A stretch of DNA of 64,000 nucleotides from Pseudomonas sp. B20(2017) (lineage in GTDB: Bacteria > Pseudomonadota > Gammaproteobacteria > Pseudomonadales > Pseudomonadaceae). The notes beneath the pieces are model-generated. The model was given only the letters and a program-made list of their open reading frames with translations. It ran no database searches and was not told where the DNA came from. Position 1 is the stretch's first letter; the number at the start of each line of letters is the position of its first letter. The stretch covers positions 82,353 to 146,352 of the forward strand of contig NZ_NEJP01000017.1 in NCBI RefSeq assembly GCF_002113125.1. The letters are read 5' to 3'. The translations under genes were made by a program, and so were the position numbers. Positions 8,214 through 17,317 of this stretch are shown here, piece after piece.

Positions 8214-9335
8214 ATGCGTGAACTCGGAATCGGCCTTATCGGCACGGGCTTCATGGGGCGCGCCCACGCCCTGGCCTTTCGCAACGTCAGCGGGGCGTTC
8301 GAACTACCCTTCACCCTTCGCCTGGCCGCCCTGGCTGACGCCGATCCCGCACGGGCGCAAGCCTGCGCCACCGCCTGGGGCTTTGAGCAGGCCCATGGCG
8401 ACTGGCAGCGATTGATCAATGACCCCAAGGTCAATTTGATCGCCATCACTACTCCCAACCACTTGCATTACCCGATGGCGATGGCAGCACTTGCTGCCGG
8501 CAAGCCGGTGTACTGCGAAAAGCCATTGGCAGTGAATCTTGAACAAGCTCATGCCATGCACGTGGCGGCGAAGCATGCAGGCGTCGTCACCCGGGTCGGC
8601 TACAACTACCAGCACAACCCGATCATCGGCCTGACACGCGAGCTGATCCTGAGTGGCGAACTCGGCGAGATCATCAGCTTTCAAGGTGAATTCAGCGAAG
8701 ATTTCATGGCCGATCCAGCCTCCCCTTGGTCGTGGCGCTGCGAACCGGAACATGCCGGTGGAGCACTGGCGGATCTGGGCAGCCACCTGCTCGCCATGGC
8801 GCGCTACCTGGTGGGCGATGTCGAAGCGGTGTGCGCCGATTCCCAGACCGTCCATGGCCAGCGCCCGGCCACAACCGGCAGCCAGGAACAACGCCGCATT
8901 GCGGTCGACGATCAGGCCCATGCGCTGCTGCGCTTTGCCAGCGGCGCACGCGGTACCTTCAGCAGCAGCTGGCTAAAGCAGGGCTACAAGAATCATCTGA
9001 GTTTCGAAATCAGCGGCACCCGAGGCACCCTGGCGTTTGATCAGGAGCGCTTGAACGAACTACGCCTGTGTCGAGCCGGCCAAGGCGGCTTCCAGCGTTT
9101 ACTGGCCGGACCGGACTTGCCCGGTTACGCCGCATTCAGCCCGGCGGCGGGGCATCAGTTGGGTTACAACGAGCTGAAAACGCTGGAAGTGCATGAGCTG
9201 ATCATGGCGCTGGCCGGGAATGGGCAGACCGGGACTGATTTCGAGGAGGCGTTTGAAGTGGAGAGGCTGGCGACGGCGATTCGGGTCGCGGCTGAGGAGC
9301 GGCGTTGGGTGTCTGTCAGTGAAATCACTGGCTAG
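8214..9335 (+). CDS. Gfo/Idh/MocA-family oxidoreductase, probable inositol dehydrogenase
   Basis: A 373-residue NAD(P)-dependent sugar dehydrogenase. The Rossmann motif GLIGTGFMGRAHA is at residues 6-18 and the family EKP motif (VYCEKPLAV) near residue 100; the C-terminal part holds GGALADLGSHL with the catalytic-region Asp/His. The start at 8214 follows AAAGGATC; the ATG at 8148 lies over the operator repeat. Position next to iolR and shared upstream repeats suggest it oxidises myo-inositol or an isomer (IolG-like, or scyllo/chiro-inositol dehydrogenase); the precise substrate cannot be fixed from sequence, so no symbol is given. Confidence 0.85.
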   Translation: MRELGIGLIGTGFMGRAHALAFRNVSGAFELPFTLRLAALADADPARAQACATAWGFEQAHGDWQRLINDPKVNLIAITTPNHLHYPMAMAALAAGKPVYCEKPLAVNLEQAHAMHVAAKHAGVVTRVGYNYQHNPIIGLTRELILSGELGEIISFQGEFSEDFMADPASPWSWRCEPEHAGGALADLGSHLLAMARYLVGDVEAVCADSQTVHGQRPATTGSQEQRRIAVDDQAHALLRFASGARGTFSSSWLKQGYKNHLSFEISGTRGTLAFDQERLNELRLCRAGQGGFQRLLAGPDLPGYAAFSPAAGHQLGYNELKTLEVHELIMALAGNGQTGTDFEEAFEVERLATAIRVAAEERRWVSVSEITG

Positions 9336-9352
9336 TTTTGTGAGGGCACAAA

Positions 9353-9377
9353 AAAGCCGATCGGGATGATCGGCTTT
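9353..9377 (+). terminator. Hairpin terminator after the dehydrogenase gene
   Basis: AAAGCCGATC (9353-9362) pairs perfectly with GATCGGCTTT (9368-9377) around a 5-base loop, 17 bases after the stop codon. The T run is short, so termination strength is uncertain. Confidence 0.7.
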
Positions 9378-9432
9378 AGTGTCTGACCTTGATGAAGAGG
9401 CAACTGGATCCCCTGTAAAAGTCACTGCGCAT

Positions 9433-9461
9433 GAAAAAGCCCAACTCGCTAAAGTTGGGCT
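9433..9461 (-). terminator. Terminator downstream of tRNA-Pro
   Basis: On the minus strand AGCCCAACT pairs with AGTTGGGCT (arms 9453-9461 and 9438-9446) and is followed by a run of T (AAAAA at 9434-9438 on the plus strand). It starts 16 bases after the tRNA 3' end. Confidence 0.8.
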
Positions 9462-9477
9462 AAGTCATTGAATTATA

Positions 9478-9554
9478 TGGTCGGGACGGAGTGATTCGAA
9501 CACTCGACCCCTAGCACCCCATGCTAGTGCGCTACCGGACTGCGCTACGCCCCG
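9478..9554 (-). tRNA. tRNA-Pro (anticodon GGG)
   Basis: 77 bases with encoded CCA. Acceptor CGGGGCG pairs with CGTCCCG (one G-U), D arm GCGCAGTCCGGTAGCGC, anticodon stem CTAGC/GCTAG closing loop ATGGGGT with anticodon GGG, and T loop GTTCGAATC. Reads proline codon CCC. It stands alone between the iol locus and the ihfA-merR end of the translation operon. Confidence 0.96.
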
Positions 9555-9643
9555 ACTAAGTTTGAAACTTGTTCTCCATCTCGAAGAACGCTCAAGAATA
9601 TATCGCAAGCTTTTGAAAACTGGAAGTATTTAAAAGCAGGAAA

Positions 9644-10000
9644 TTATTTCTTGAGAACCACCAGAACATCTTCGAGTTCGGCGATCATCTGGCGGATCAT
9701 TTGCTTGTATTGGGTGGTGTCGTCTTTGGCTTCATCGCCGGACAGACGCAGGCGCGCGCCGCCGATGGTAAACCCCTGATCGTAAAGGAGCGCGCGGATC
9801 TGCCGGATCATCAGCACGTCCTGGCGCTGATAATACCGGCGGTTTCCGCGGCGTTTGACGGGGTTGAGCTGAGGAAACTCCTGCTCCCAGTAGCGCAGCA
9901 CGTGCGGCTTTACCGCACACAGCTCGCTGACTTCACCGATGGTGAAGTAGCGTTTGCCCGGGATGACGGGTAGTTCGTCGTTATGACTTGGTTCCAGCAT
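9644..10000 (-). CDS. MerR-family transcriptional regulator downstream of ihfA
   Basis: A 118-residue protein with a winged-helix MerR domain (YFTIGEVSELCAVKPHVLRYWEQEFPQ, residues about 17-45) and a short coiled-coil tail (QMIRQMIAELEDVLVVLKK). It lacks the cysteines of metal sensors. It is the conserved last gene after ihfA in pseudomonads and overlaps the ihfA end by 20 bases. The start at 10000 (MLEPSHNDEL) is preferred; an ATG three codons upstream is also in frame. Its regulon is unknown. Confidence 0.9.
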   Translation of the reverse strand: MLEPSHNDELPVIPGKRYFTIGEVSELCAVKPHVLRYWEQEFPQLNPVKRRGNRRYYQRQDVLMIRQIRALLYDQGFTIGGARLRLSGDEAKDDTTQYKQMIRQMIAELEDVLVVLKK

Positions 10001-10283
10001 AAGCCTCAACTCGGGCCTTCAACTTCTGCCCTGGACGAAAGGTGACCACACGGCGAGCCGTGATCGGGATTTCTTCCCCCGTTTTCGGGTTGCGGCCAGG
10101 CCGCTGGCGTTTGTCCCGAAGGTCGAAATTGCCGAAACCCGACAATTTGACCTGCTCGTTGTCTTCAAGAGCGTGCCTGATCTCCTCAAAAAACAGTTCA
10201 ACCAATTCCTTGGCTTCCCGCTTGTTCAGGCCCAGCTCTTCATACAGACGTTCCGCCATCTCAGCTTTCGTCAAAGCCCCCAT
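9981..10283 (-). CDS. ihfA: Integration host factor subunit alpha
   Basis: A 100-residue HU/IHF-family DNA-bending protein that pairs with IhfB. It starts MGALTKAEMAERLYEELGLNKREAKELVE and carries the beta-arm FDLRDKRQRPGRNPKTGEEIPI with the intercalating proline in RPGRNPKTGE. Length is typical. It begins 3 bases after pheT, the usual pheT-ihfA arrangement, and overlaps the MerR gene. Confidence 0.97.
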   Translation of the reverse strand: MGALTKAEMAERLYEELGLNKREAKELVELFFEEIRHALEDNEQVKLSGFGNFDLRDKRQRPGRNPKTGEEIPITARRVVTFRPGQKLKARVEAYAGTKS

Positions 10284-10286
10284 ACG

Positions 10287-12665
10287 TCACTTCCTTAACG
10301 TGGCGTTCAACCTTTGTTCGAGCGAGGTGAGGATATTTTGCGTCGTCGAATTCACCTCATCGTCATTAAGAGTGCGCGATGGATGCTGCCAGGTCAAGCC
10401 GACTGCAAGGCTTTTTCTATCAGGATCAATGCCTTTACCCTGATACACGTCAAATAGCCTGAGGTCTGTCAGCCATTCGCCTGCATTTTCACGGATTACG
10501 TCCAGTACAGCCGAGGCTGCAATGTCTTTGTGTGCAATCAGTGCCAGGTCACGACGCACTTCAGGAAAGCGCGACAACTCGTGGAATTTAGGCATTTTAC
10601 CCAGAGCGACTTCAGCCAGAACCAGCTCGAAGACGAAGACCGGACGGTCGAGACCCAGGGATTTCGACAGCTCAGGGTGAATCGCGCCGATAAACCCGAC
10701 TTCACGCCCTTCCCGCTCGATGCGCGCGGTCTGGCCCGGGTGCAGCGCAGGGTGCTTGCCCGGTGCAAAAGTGAACTGATCCAGCGCACCGGCAAAGCCC
10801 AGCACCGCTTCTACGTCAGCCTTGACGTCGAAGAAGTCGACGGTATCGCGACCTTGCGCCCAGCCCTCCGGCAGACGGCTGCCGCATACCACACCGGCGA
10901 TCATCGGCTCTTGCTTCAGACCTTCCAGCTGACCGACAAAGCGCAGACCGCTCTCGAACAGACGAACACGATCCTGCTGACGGTTGAGGTTGTGCTGCAA
11001 CGCCTTGACCAGACCCGGCCACAGCGACGAACGCATGGCAGCCATGTCATTGGAGATCGGGTTCGCCAACAGCAGCGGCTCGACGCCAGGGTTGAACAGT
11101 TCGAACTGCTTCGGATCGATGAAGCTGTAAGTGATCGCTTCCTGATAACCACGAGCCACCAGCAGACGACGCAGTTCCGGCAGATCACTGCGCGCTTCAG
11201 CTTTGGCCTGTGGCGCCAGACGAGCTTGCGGGTAACGAACTGGCAAGCGGTTGTAACCGTACAGACGTGCCAGCTCTTCGATCAGATCGACTTCCAGGCT
11301 GATATCGAAGCGATGGCTCGGCACTTCTACGCGCCACTGCCCTGCTCCATCGGCGGAAACTTTCAGGCCCAAAGCGTTGAGCAGACGCTCGACTTCGGCC
11401 GAATCCATTTCCATGCCCAGCATCTGGGTGATGCGCTGCGCACGCAGGGTGATCGGCGCGATCGACGGTAGATGCTGCTCGCTGACGGTTTCGATGATCG
11501 GGCCGGCTTCGCCACCGGTGATTTCCAGCAGCAGGCCAGTGGCGCGCTCCATGGCTTCACGGGCCAGTTGCCAGTCCACGCCACGCTCGTAGCGGTGCGA
11601 AGCGTCGGTATGCAGACCGTAGGAACGAGCCTTGCCCGCCACCGCGATCTGGTCGAAGAACGCACTTTCAAGGAATACGTCGCGAGTGGTCGCGGACACG
11701 CCGCTGTGCTCGCCCCCCATCACGCCGGCAATCGCCAGAGCGCGGGTGTGGTCGGCGATCACCAGCGTATCGCTACGCAGGCTGACTTCCTGACCGTCGA
11801 GCAGCACGAGCTTCTCGCCCTCTTCCGCCATGCGCACACGGATGCCGCCATTGATTTCGGCGAGATCGAAAGCGTGCAGCGGCTGACCCAGCTCGAGCAT
11901 CACGTAGTTGGTGATGTCGACGGCAGCGTCGATGCTGCGGACTTCGGCGCGACGCAGGCGCTCAACCATCCACAGTGGCGTCGGCTTGGACAGGTCAACG
12001 TTACGGATGACACGGCCCAGATAACGCGGGCAGGCAGCTGGCGCCAGGACTTCTACCGGGCGCACTTCGTCGTGAACTGCTGGAACGGTCATCACCACCG
12101 GGCGAGTGACCGGAGCGTCGTACAGCGCGCCAACTTCACGGGCCAGACCGGCCAGGGACAGGCAGTCGCCGCGGTTCGGAGTCAGATCGACTTCGATGCT
12201 GGCGTCTTCCAGGTCCAGATACACACGGAAATCTTCGCCCACCGGCGCATCGGCCGGCAGCTCCATCAGACCGTCATTGCCTTCACCGACCTGCAGCTCG
12301 GATTGCGAGCACAGCATGCCGTTGGACTCGACGCCACGCAGCTTGGCCTTCTTGATCTTGAAGTCGCCCGGCAGCTCGGCACCAATCATCGCGAACGGAA
12401 TCTTCAGGCCCGGACGCACGTTTGGCGCACCGCACACGACCTGGAAAGTTTCCGCGCCGTTGCTGACCTGGCACACACGCAATTTGTCGGCGTCGGGATG
12501 CTGCTCGGTGCTCAACACCTCGCCCACCACCACGCCACTGAAAACACCGGCGGCCGGCGTAACGCTATCGACCTCAAGACCGGCCATCGACAGACGGGCA
12601 ACCAGCGCGTCTCGATCTACCTGCGGGCTGACCCAGCCACGCAGCCATTGTTCACTGAATTTCAT
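10287..12665 (-). CDS. pheT: Phenylalanine--tRNA ligase beta subunit
   Basis: A 792-residue beta chain of the (alpha-beta)2 PheRS. An N-terminal EMAP/OB tRNA-binding domain (about 40-150, VGEVLSTEQHPDADKLRVCQV), B3/B4 editing domain (about 210-370), B5 domain (about 400-475), a catalytic-like domain and a C-terminal anticodon-binding FDX-ACB domain (about 700-792, FPEVRRDLALIAHKDI) are all present. It begins 26 bases after pheS and is transcribed with it. Confidence 0.97.
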   Translation of the reverse strand: MKFSEQWLRGWVSPQVDRDALVARLSMAGLEVDSVTPAAGVFSGVVVGEVLSTEQHPDADKLRVCQVSNGAETFQVVCGAPNVRPGLKIPFAMIGAELPGDFKIKKAKLRGVESNGMLCSQSELQVGEGNDGLMELPADAPVGEDFRVYLDLEDASIEVDLTPNRGDCLSLAGLAREVGALYDAPVTRPVVMTVPAVHDEVRPVEVLAPAACPRYLGRVIRNVDLSKPTPLWMVERLRRAEVRSIDAAVDITNYVMLELGQPLHAFDLAEINGGIRVRMAEEGEKLVLLDGQEVSLRSDTLVIADHTRALAIAGVMGGEHSGVSATTRDVFLESAFFDQIAVAGKARSYGLHTDASHRYERGVDWQLAREAMERATGLLLEITGGEAGPIIETVSEQHLPSIAPITLRAQRITQMLGMEMDSAEVERLLNALGLKVSADGAGQWRVEVPSHRFDISLEVDLIEELARLYGYNRLPVRYPQARLAPQAKAEARSDLPELRRLLVARGYQEAITYSFIDPKQFELFNPGVEPLLLANPISNDMAAMRSSLWPGLVKALQHNLNRQQDRVRLFESGLRFVGQLEGLKQEPMIAGVVCGSRLPEGWAQGRDTVDFFDVKADVEAVLGFAGALDQFTFAPGKHPALHPGQTARIEREGREVGFIGAIHPELSKSLGLDRPVFVFELVLAEVALGKMPKFHELSRFPEVRRDLALIAHKDIAASAVLDVIRENAGEWLTDLRLFDVYQGKGIDPDRKSLAVGLTWQHPSRTLNDDEVNSTTQNILTSLEQRLNATLRK

Positions 12666-12691
12666 CCTGCTCTCCTAAGAATTCGTTACGA

Positions 12692-13708
12692 CTAGCGAAA
12701 TTGCGCGAGGAACCGCAAGTCGTTGTCGAAGAACAGACGCAAGTCGTTCACGCCGTAACGCAGCATGGCCAGACGCTCGACGCCCATGCCGAAGGCGAAG
12801 CCCGAGAACTCTTCCGGATCAATCCCGGACATGCGCAGCACATTCGGGTGAACCATGCCGCAGCCCATCACTTCCAGCCAGCCAGTCTGTTTGCAGACGC
12901 GGCAGCCTTTACCGCTGCACATCACGCATTCCATGTCGACTTCAGCGGAAGGCTCGGTGAACGGGAAGTACGAAGGACGGAAACGCACGGCCAGTTCTTT
13001 TTCGAAGAACACCCGCAGGAACTCTTCGATCGTGCCCTTGAGGTCGGCGAAGTTGATATCGCGATCAACCAGCAGGCCTTCGACCTGATGGAACATCGGC
13101 GAGTGGGTGATATCGGAGTCGCTGCGATAAACACGGCCTGGGCAGACGATGCGGATCGGCGGCTTTTTCGATTCCATGGTGCGGACCTGAACCGGCGAGG
13201 TGTGGGTGCGCAGCAACATGTTGGCATTGAAATAGAAGGTGTCATGCATCGACCGGGCCGGGTGGTGGCCTGGGATGTTGAGCGCCTCGAAGTTGTGATA
13301 GTCGTCTTCGACCTCAGGGCCTTCGGCAATGCCGTAGCCGATATGGGTGAAGAACTGTTCGATACGTTCCAGAGTCCGGGTTACCGGATGCAGACCACCG
13401 GAGGTCTGACCGCGGCCCGGCAGCGTCACGTCAATGGATTCGGCAGACAGCTTGGCAGCCAGTTCGGCTTCCTCAAACAGAGCCATACGCGCATTGAGAA
13501 CGCCTGTTACACGTTCCTTGGCAACGTTGATCAGGGCGCCGACTTGCGGACGCTCTTCTGCCGGCAAATTCCCCAGGGTCTTCATCACCTGAGTCAATTC
13601 ACCCTTTTTGCCAAGGTATTGAACCCGGATTTGCTCCAGGGCATTGATATCTTCAGCGCTTTGCACAGCCTCTAGTGCTTGAGAGACCAGCGCATCCAGG
13701 TTTTCCAT
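12692..13708 (-). CDS. pheS: Phenylalanine--tRNA ligase alpha subunit
   Basis: A 338-residue catalytic alpha subunit. A coiled-coil N-terminus (about 1-85) precedes the class II core with motif 2 (MFHQVEGLLVDRDINFADLKG) and motif 3 (GFAFGMGVERLAMLRYG near residue 305-325). Residues binding Phe, including the conserved HPARSMHDTFY stretch, are intact. A perfect 14-bp hairpin lies 19 bases before the start (13727-13762). Confidence 0.97.
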   Translation of the reverse strand: MENLDALVSQALEAVQSAEDINALEQIRVQYLGKKGELTQVMKTLGNLPAEERPQVGALINVAKERVTGVLNARMALFEEAELAAKLSAESIDVTLPGRGQTSGGLHPVTRTLERIEQFFTHIGYGIAEGPEVEDDYHNFEALNIPGHHPARSMHDTFYFNANMLLRTHTSPVQVRTMESKKPPIRIVCPGRVYRSDSDITHSPMFHQVEGLLVDRDINFADLKGTIEEFLRVFFEKELAVRFRPSYFPFTEPSAEVDMECVMCSGKGCRVCKQTGWLEVMGCGMVHPNVLRMSGIDPEEFSGFAFGMGVERLAMLRYGVNDLRLFFDNDLRFLAQFR

Positions 13709-13726
13709 GTACAGACTCCAGATACA

Positions 13727-13762
13727 AAATAGGGGAAGAGCTTGAAGGCTCTTCCCCTATTT
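13727..13762 (-). terminator. Perfect hairpin before pheS, candidate attenuator
   Basis: A 14-bp arm (13727-13740) is the exact reverse complement of 13749-13762 with an 8-base loop; on the minus strand the 3' arm ends in CCCCTATTTT. It lies 18 bases upstream of the pheS start and 55 bases after the rplT stop. It can end the infC-rpmI-rplT transcript or act as an attenuator for pheST. Structure is seen; regulation is inferred. Confidence 0.7.
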
Positions 13763-13817
13763 ATGACGTTTAACACCTGACCCCACAGAGGTGAGGCCGG
13801 GTGACTGTCGGGGGTAC

Positions 13818-14174
13818 TTAAGCCAAGGTGGCTTTAGCTTTCTCGACAATCGCAGCAAACGCCGCTTTTTCGTTCACTGCCAGATCAGCCAGAACCTTAC
13901 GGTCGATCTCGATGGACGCTTTTTTCAGGCCAGCGATGAAACGGCTGTAGGACAGACCGTTAACACGAGCACCAGCGTTGATACGAGCGATCCACAGAGC
14001 GCGGAACTGACGTTTTTTCTGACGACGGTCACGGTAGGCGTATTGCCCTGCCTTGATTACCGCTTGCTTGGCAACACGGAATACGCGCGAGCGAGCGCCG
14101 TAGTAGCCTTTAGCAAGTTTCAGAATTTTTTTGTGACGTTTACGGGCAATGACGCCACGCTTTACACGAGCCAT
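13818..14174 (-). CDS. rplT: 50S ribosomal protein L20
   Basis: A 118-residue basic protein starting [30 protein letters not shown], the invariant L20 N-terminus that threads into 23S rRNA. In other bacteria L20 also represses its own rpmI-rplT mRNA. It follows rpmI by 30 bases in the classic infC-rpmI-rplT order. Confidence 0.98.
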
Positions 14175-14204
14175 GAGTTACTTCCTCTATTCTTGATCCA
14201 AAAA

Positions 14205-14399
14205 TTAACGAAGGCGCAGCATGCGCTCGACTTTTGCCACGTCAGACGGATGCAGCAAGCTGCTACCGCGCAGTTGACGCTTACGCTTGGTCGACATTTT
14301 GGTCAGGATGTGGCTCTTGAAAGCGTGCTTGTGCTTGATACCGTTAGCAGTTTTCAGAAACCGCTTAGCAGCACCACTTTTGGTTTTCATCTTTGGCAT
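14205..14399 (-). CDS. rpmI: 50S ribosomal protein L35
   Basis: A 64-residue highly basic protein (MPKMKTKSGAAKRFLKTANG...) with the L35 signature and full family length. It lies 60 bases after infC and 30 before rplT. Confidence 0.98.
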   Translation of the reverse strand: MPKMKTKSGAAKRFLKTANGIKHKHAFKSHILTKMSTKRKRQLRGSSLLHPSDVAKVERMLRLR

Positions 14400-14459
14400 G
14401 TTCGGATACTCCGCATTCAGTTGATAAACATAATCAGAAGGCCTGCCGTGCCCTGTTGA

Positions 14460-15011
14460 TTACTTCTTCTTTTTCGGGGCGATGACCATGATCAGCTGGC
14501 GTCCTTCCATCTTAGGATGCTGTTCGACCGAACCGTACTCGAGCAGGTCTTGTTCAACCCGCTTGAGGAGTTCCATCCCCAGCTCCTGGTGGGCCATCTC
14601 ACGGCCGCGGAATCGCAAGGATACCTTGGCCCTGTCCCCGTCACTCAGGAAACGTACCAGGTTGCGCAGTTTTACCTGGTAATCCCCTTCCTCCGTCCCT
14701 GGACGAAACTTGATTTCTTTTACCTGAATCTGCTTCTGGTTTTTCTTCGCTGCTGCAATCTGCTTCTTCTTTTCGAAGATCGATTTGCCGTAGTCCATCA
14801 CCCGGCAAACCGGCGGGACTGCGTCAGCAGAGATTTCTACCAGATCAAGCTTTGCTTCTTCAGCAATACGAAGCGCTTCATCAATCGAGACGATGCCAAT
14901 CTGCTCGCCATCAGCGCCAATTAACCGAACCTCGCGTGCCGAGATATTCTCGTTGATCGGGGCTTTCGGTGCAGTTCGTTTATCTTGTCTCATTTCACGC
15001 TTAATAATAAT
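14460..15011 (-). CDS. infC: Translation initiation factor IF-3 (ATT start)
   Basis: IF-3 prevents premature 30S-50S joining and checks the start codon. From the first ATG (14993) the protein is 177 residues (MRQDKRTAPKAP), but the conserved pseudomonad N-terminus IIKREMRQDKR is encoded just before it, so a non-ATG start is used. Three consecutive ATT codons (15011, 15008, 15005) are in frame. I give the outermost, which yields the usual 183 residues and shares one base with the thrS stop; a GGAG at 15014-15017 is better spaced for 15008 or 15005. A rare ATT start lets IF-3 repress its own translation, as known in E. coli. The N-terminal and C-terminal domains are complete, ending in the basic APKKKK tail. 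Confidence 0.93.
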   Translation of the reverse strand: MIIKREMRQDKRTAPKAPINENISAREVRLIGADGEQIGIVSIDEALRIAEEAKLDLVEISADAVPPVCRVMDYGKSIFEKKKQIAAAKKNQKQIQVKEIKFRPGTEEGDYQVKLRNLVRFLSDGDRAKVSLRFRGREMAHQELGMELLKRVEQDLLEYGSVEQHPKMEGRQLIMVIAPKKKK

Positions 15012-16933
15012 TACTCCGAATCTGGGCGACCACGCCGGGAAACCGCTTGCGCGAGAAACTCAGCGAACTGGGCGACGGGCATCGAGCCCAGGTCAGCACC
15101 TTCACGAGTACGCACAGCGACAGTCTGCATCTCGACTTCCTTATCTCCAATAACCAAGAGATATGGAACCTTGAGCAAAGTATGCTCGCGGATTTTAAAG
15201 CCGATCTTTTCATTTCTCAAGTCAGACTTGGCACGAAACCCGCTTTCGTTGAGAGTTTTTTCGACCTGAGCGACGAAATCTGCCTGTTTATCAGTGATAT
15301 TCATGATCACTGCCTGGGTTGGCGCCAGCCACGCAGGGAATGCACCTTCATAATGCTCGATCAGAATCCCGACGAAACGCTCGAACGAACCGAGGATCGC
15401 ACGGTGCAACATGACCGGATGCTTGCGGCTGTTGTCTTCGGAGACATATTCGGCACCGAGACGCACTGGCAGGTTGAAATCGAGCTGCAAAGTACCACAT
15501 TGCCACACGCGACCGAGGCAATCTTTCAGCGAGAACTCAATCTTCGGACCATAGAAAGCGCCCTCCCCCGGCTGCAGATCGTACGGAAGGCCCGCGCTAT
15601 CAAGGGCTGCGGCCAGTGCAGCTTCGGCGCGATCCCACAACTCGTCGGAACCGACGCGTTTTTCCGGACGAGTGGACAGTTTCATTTCGACATCGGTAAA
15701 GCCGAAGTCGCGATAAACATCCATGGTCAGCTTGATGAACGCAGCGGATTCAGCCTGCATCTGCTCTTCAGTGCAGAAGATGTGGGCGTCGTCCTGAGTG
15801 AACGCACGCACACGCATGATGCCGTGCAGCGCACCCGACGGCTCGTTACGGTGGCAGGCACCGAACTCGGCCAGACGCATCGGCAACTCGCGGTAGCTCT
15901 TCAGACCCTGATTGAACACTTGCACGTGGCAAGGGCAGTTCATCGGTTTGATCGCGTAATCGCGGCTTTCCGACTCTGTGGTGAACATGTTGTCGGCGTA
16001 GTTGGCCCAGTGCCCGGACTTTTCCCACAGGCTACGGTCAACGACTTGCGGCGTCTTGATTTCGAGATAGCCGTTGTCACGCTGCACCTTGCGCATGTAC
16101 TGCTCAAGTACCTGGTACAGAGTCCAGCCATTCGGGTGCCAGAACACCATGCCCGGCGCTTCTTCCTGGGTGTGGAACAGGCCCAGGCGCTTGCCGATCT
16201 TGCGGTGATCGCGCTTTTCAGCTTCTTCGATTCGCTGGATGTAAGCAGCCAACTGCTTCTTGTCAGCCCATGCAGTGCCGTAAACGCGCTGCAATTGCTC
16301 GTTCTTGGCATCACCGCGCCAGTAGGCGCCGGACAGCTTGGTCAACTTGAAGGATTTCAGGAAGCGAGTGTTCGGCACGTGCGGACCACGGCACATGTCG
16401 ACATATTCTTCGTGATAGTACAGACCCATGGCCTGTTCGTTCGGCATGTCCTCGACCAGGCGCAGCTTGTAGTCTTCGCCGCGAGCCTTGAACACTTCGA
16501 TCACTTCGGCGCGCGGAGTGACTTTCTTGATGACGTCGTATTCGGTATCGATCAGCTGTTGCATGCGCTGTTCGATGGCAGTCATGTCGTCCGGAGTAAA
16601 AGGACGCTCGAAGGCGATGTCGTAATAGAAGCCTTCGTCAATGACCGGACCGATGACCATTTTGGCCGTCGGGTACAACTGCTTGACCGCGTGGCCAACC
16701 AGGTGGGCGCAAGAGTGGCGAATGATCTCCAGCCCCTCTTCATCCTTTGGCGTGATGATTTGCAGCGTTGCGTCGCTGTCGATGATGTCGCTGGCGTCGA
16801 CCAGCTTTCCGTTCACTTTGCCGGCCAGGGTGGCCTTGGCCAGGCCTGCACCAATGGATGCGGCGACCTCGGCTACGGAAACCGGGTGATCGAATGAACG
16901 TTGACTGCCGTCGGGAAGAGTAATAGTTGGCAT
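15011..16933 (-). CDS. thrS: Threonine--tRNA ligase
   Basis: A 640-residue class II synthetase, the normal length. Domains in order: TGS (1-62, MPTITLPDGSQRSFDHP), tRNA-SAD editing domain with the zinc-like HxxxH and C/H residues (HSCAHLVGHAVKQLYP, about 73-90; CRGPHV), catalytic core with zinc-binding Cys in INCPCH-type MNCPCHVQVF, and anticodon domain. The start at 16933 is preceded by AGGAGAGGAGG; the track-like longer start adds 11 unconserved residues. First gene of the thrS-infC-rpmI-rplT-pheST-ihfA block. Confidence 0.97.
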   Translation of the reverse strand: MPTITLPDGSQRSFDHPVSVAEVAASIGAGLAKATLAGKVNGKLVDASDIIDSDATLQIITPKDEEGLEIIRHSCAHLVGHAVKQLYPTAKMVIGPVIDEGFYYDIAFERPFTPDDMTAIEQRMQQLIDTEYDVIKKVTPRAEVIEVFKARGEDYKLRLVEDMPNEQAMGLYYHEEYVDMCRGPHVPNTRFLKSFKLTKLSGAYWRGDAKNEQLQRVYGTAWADKKQLAAYIQRIEEAEKRDHRKIGKRLGLFHTQEEAPGMVFWHPNGWTLYQVLEQYMRKVQRDNGYLEIKTPQVVDRSLWEKSGHWANYADNMFTTESESRDYAIKPMNCPCHVQVFNQGLKSYRELPMRLAEFGACHRNEPSGALHGIMRVRAFTQDDAHIFCTEEQMQAESAAFIKLTMDVYRDFGFTDVEMKLSTRPEKRVGSDELWDRAEAALAAALDSAGLPYDLQPGEGAFYGPKIEFSLKDCLGRVWQCGTLQLDFNLPVRLGAEYVSEDNSRKHPVMLHRAILGSFERFVGILIEHYEGAFPAWLAPTQAVIMNITDKQADFVAQVEKTLNESGFRAKSDLRNEKIGFKIREHTLLKVPYLLVIGDKEVEMQTVAVRTREGADLGSMPVAQFAEFLAQAVSRRGRPDSE

Positions 16934-17317
16934 GGCGCCTCCTCTCCTAGTGGTGACCCCTACCAAAGGTCACGTGGGTTGGGATGAGCCAGTACAAGAT
17001 CCGGTCCAGGCCATTCAATGACGAACGCCTGCCTTACAGCGGCAGGAGCCTTGCGGCCAACCGGAAAACCGAACCAGAGTGACTGGGATTCAAATCAGAA
17101 TGTTCGAACGCTGCCGCTGCCGGGACTGAAGGTCTTCCGGAGCCTGCGAACGTTCAAGCGAGGCATGCTAGCACAGATGAACGGTCGCCGATGCACTCCG
17201 CTTTTACCTGCCTGTTTTTCGCAAGAGGCAAATCGTCCGATTTGTGCCAGAGTGCTGAACTTGATCGGCCTTTCGCCCCTCAGATAACAAGACATTGACC
17301 ACAAGGAGCATCTTCGC
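16934..17317. other. Non-coding gap between thrS and a secreted-protein gene
   Basis: This 384-base gap must contain the thrS promoter (leftward) and that of the small secreted gene (rightward). Short ORFs in it show no family likeness. A GTGACC...GGTCAC inverted repeat (16952-16974) lies just upstream of the thrS ribosome-binding site; I see no tRNA, terminator or repeat family. Confidence 0.4.

Noticed and set aside
17070..17110. T-arm-like GGATTCAAATC upstream of thrS
   Set aside because: No acceptor or anticodon arm can be formed around it, so it is not a tRNA.
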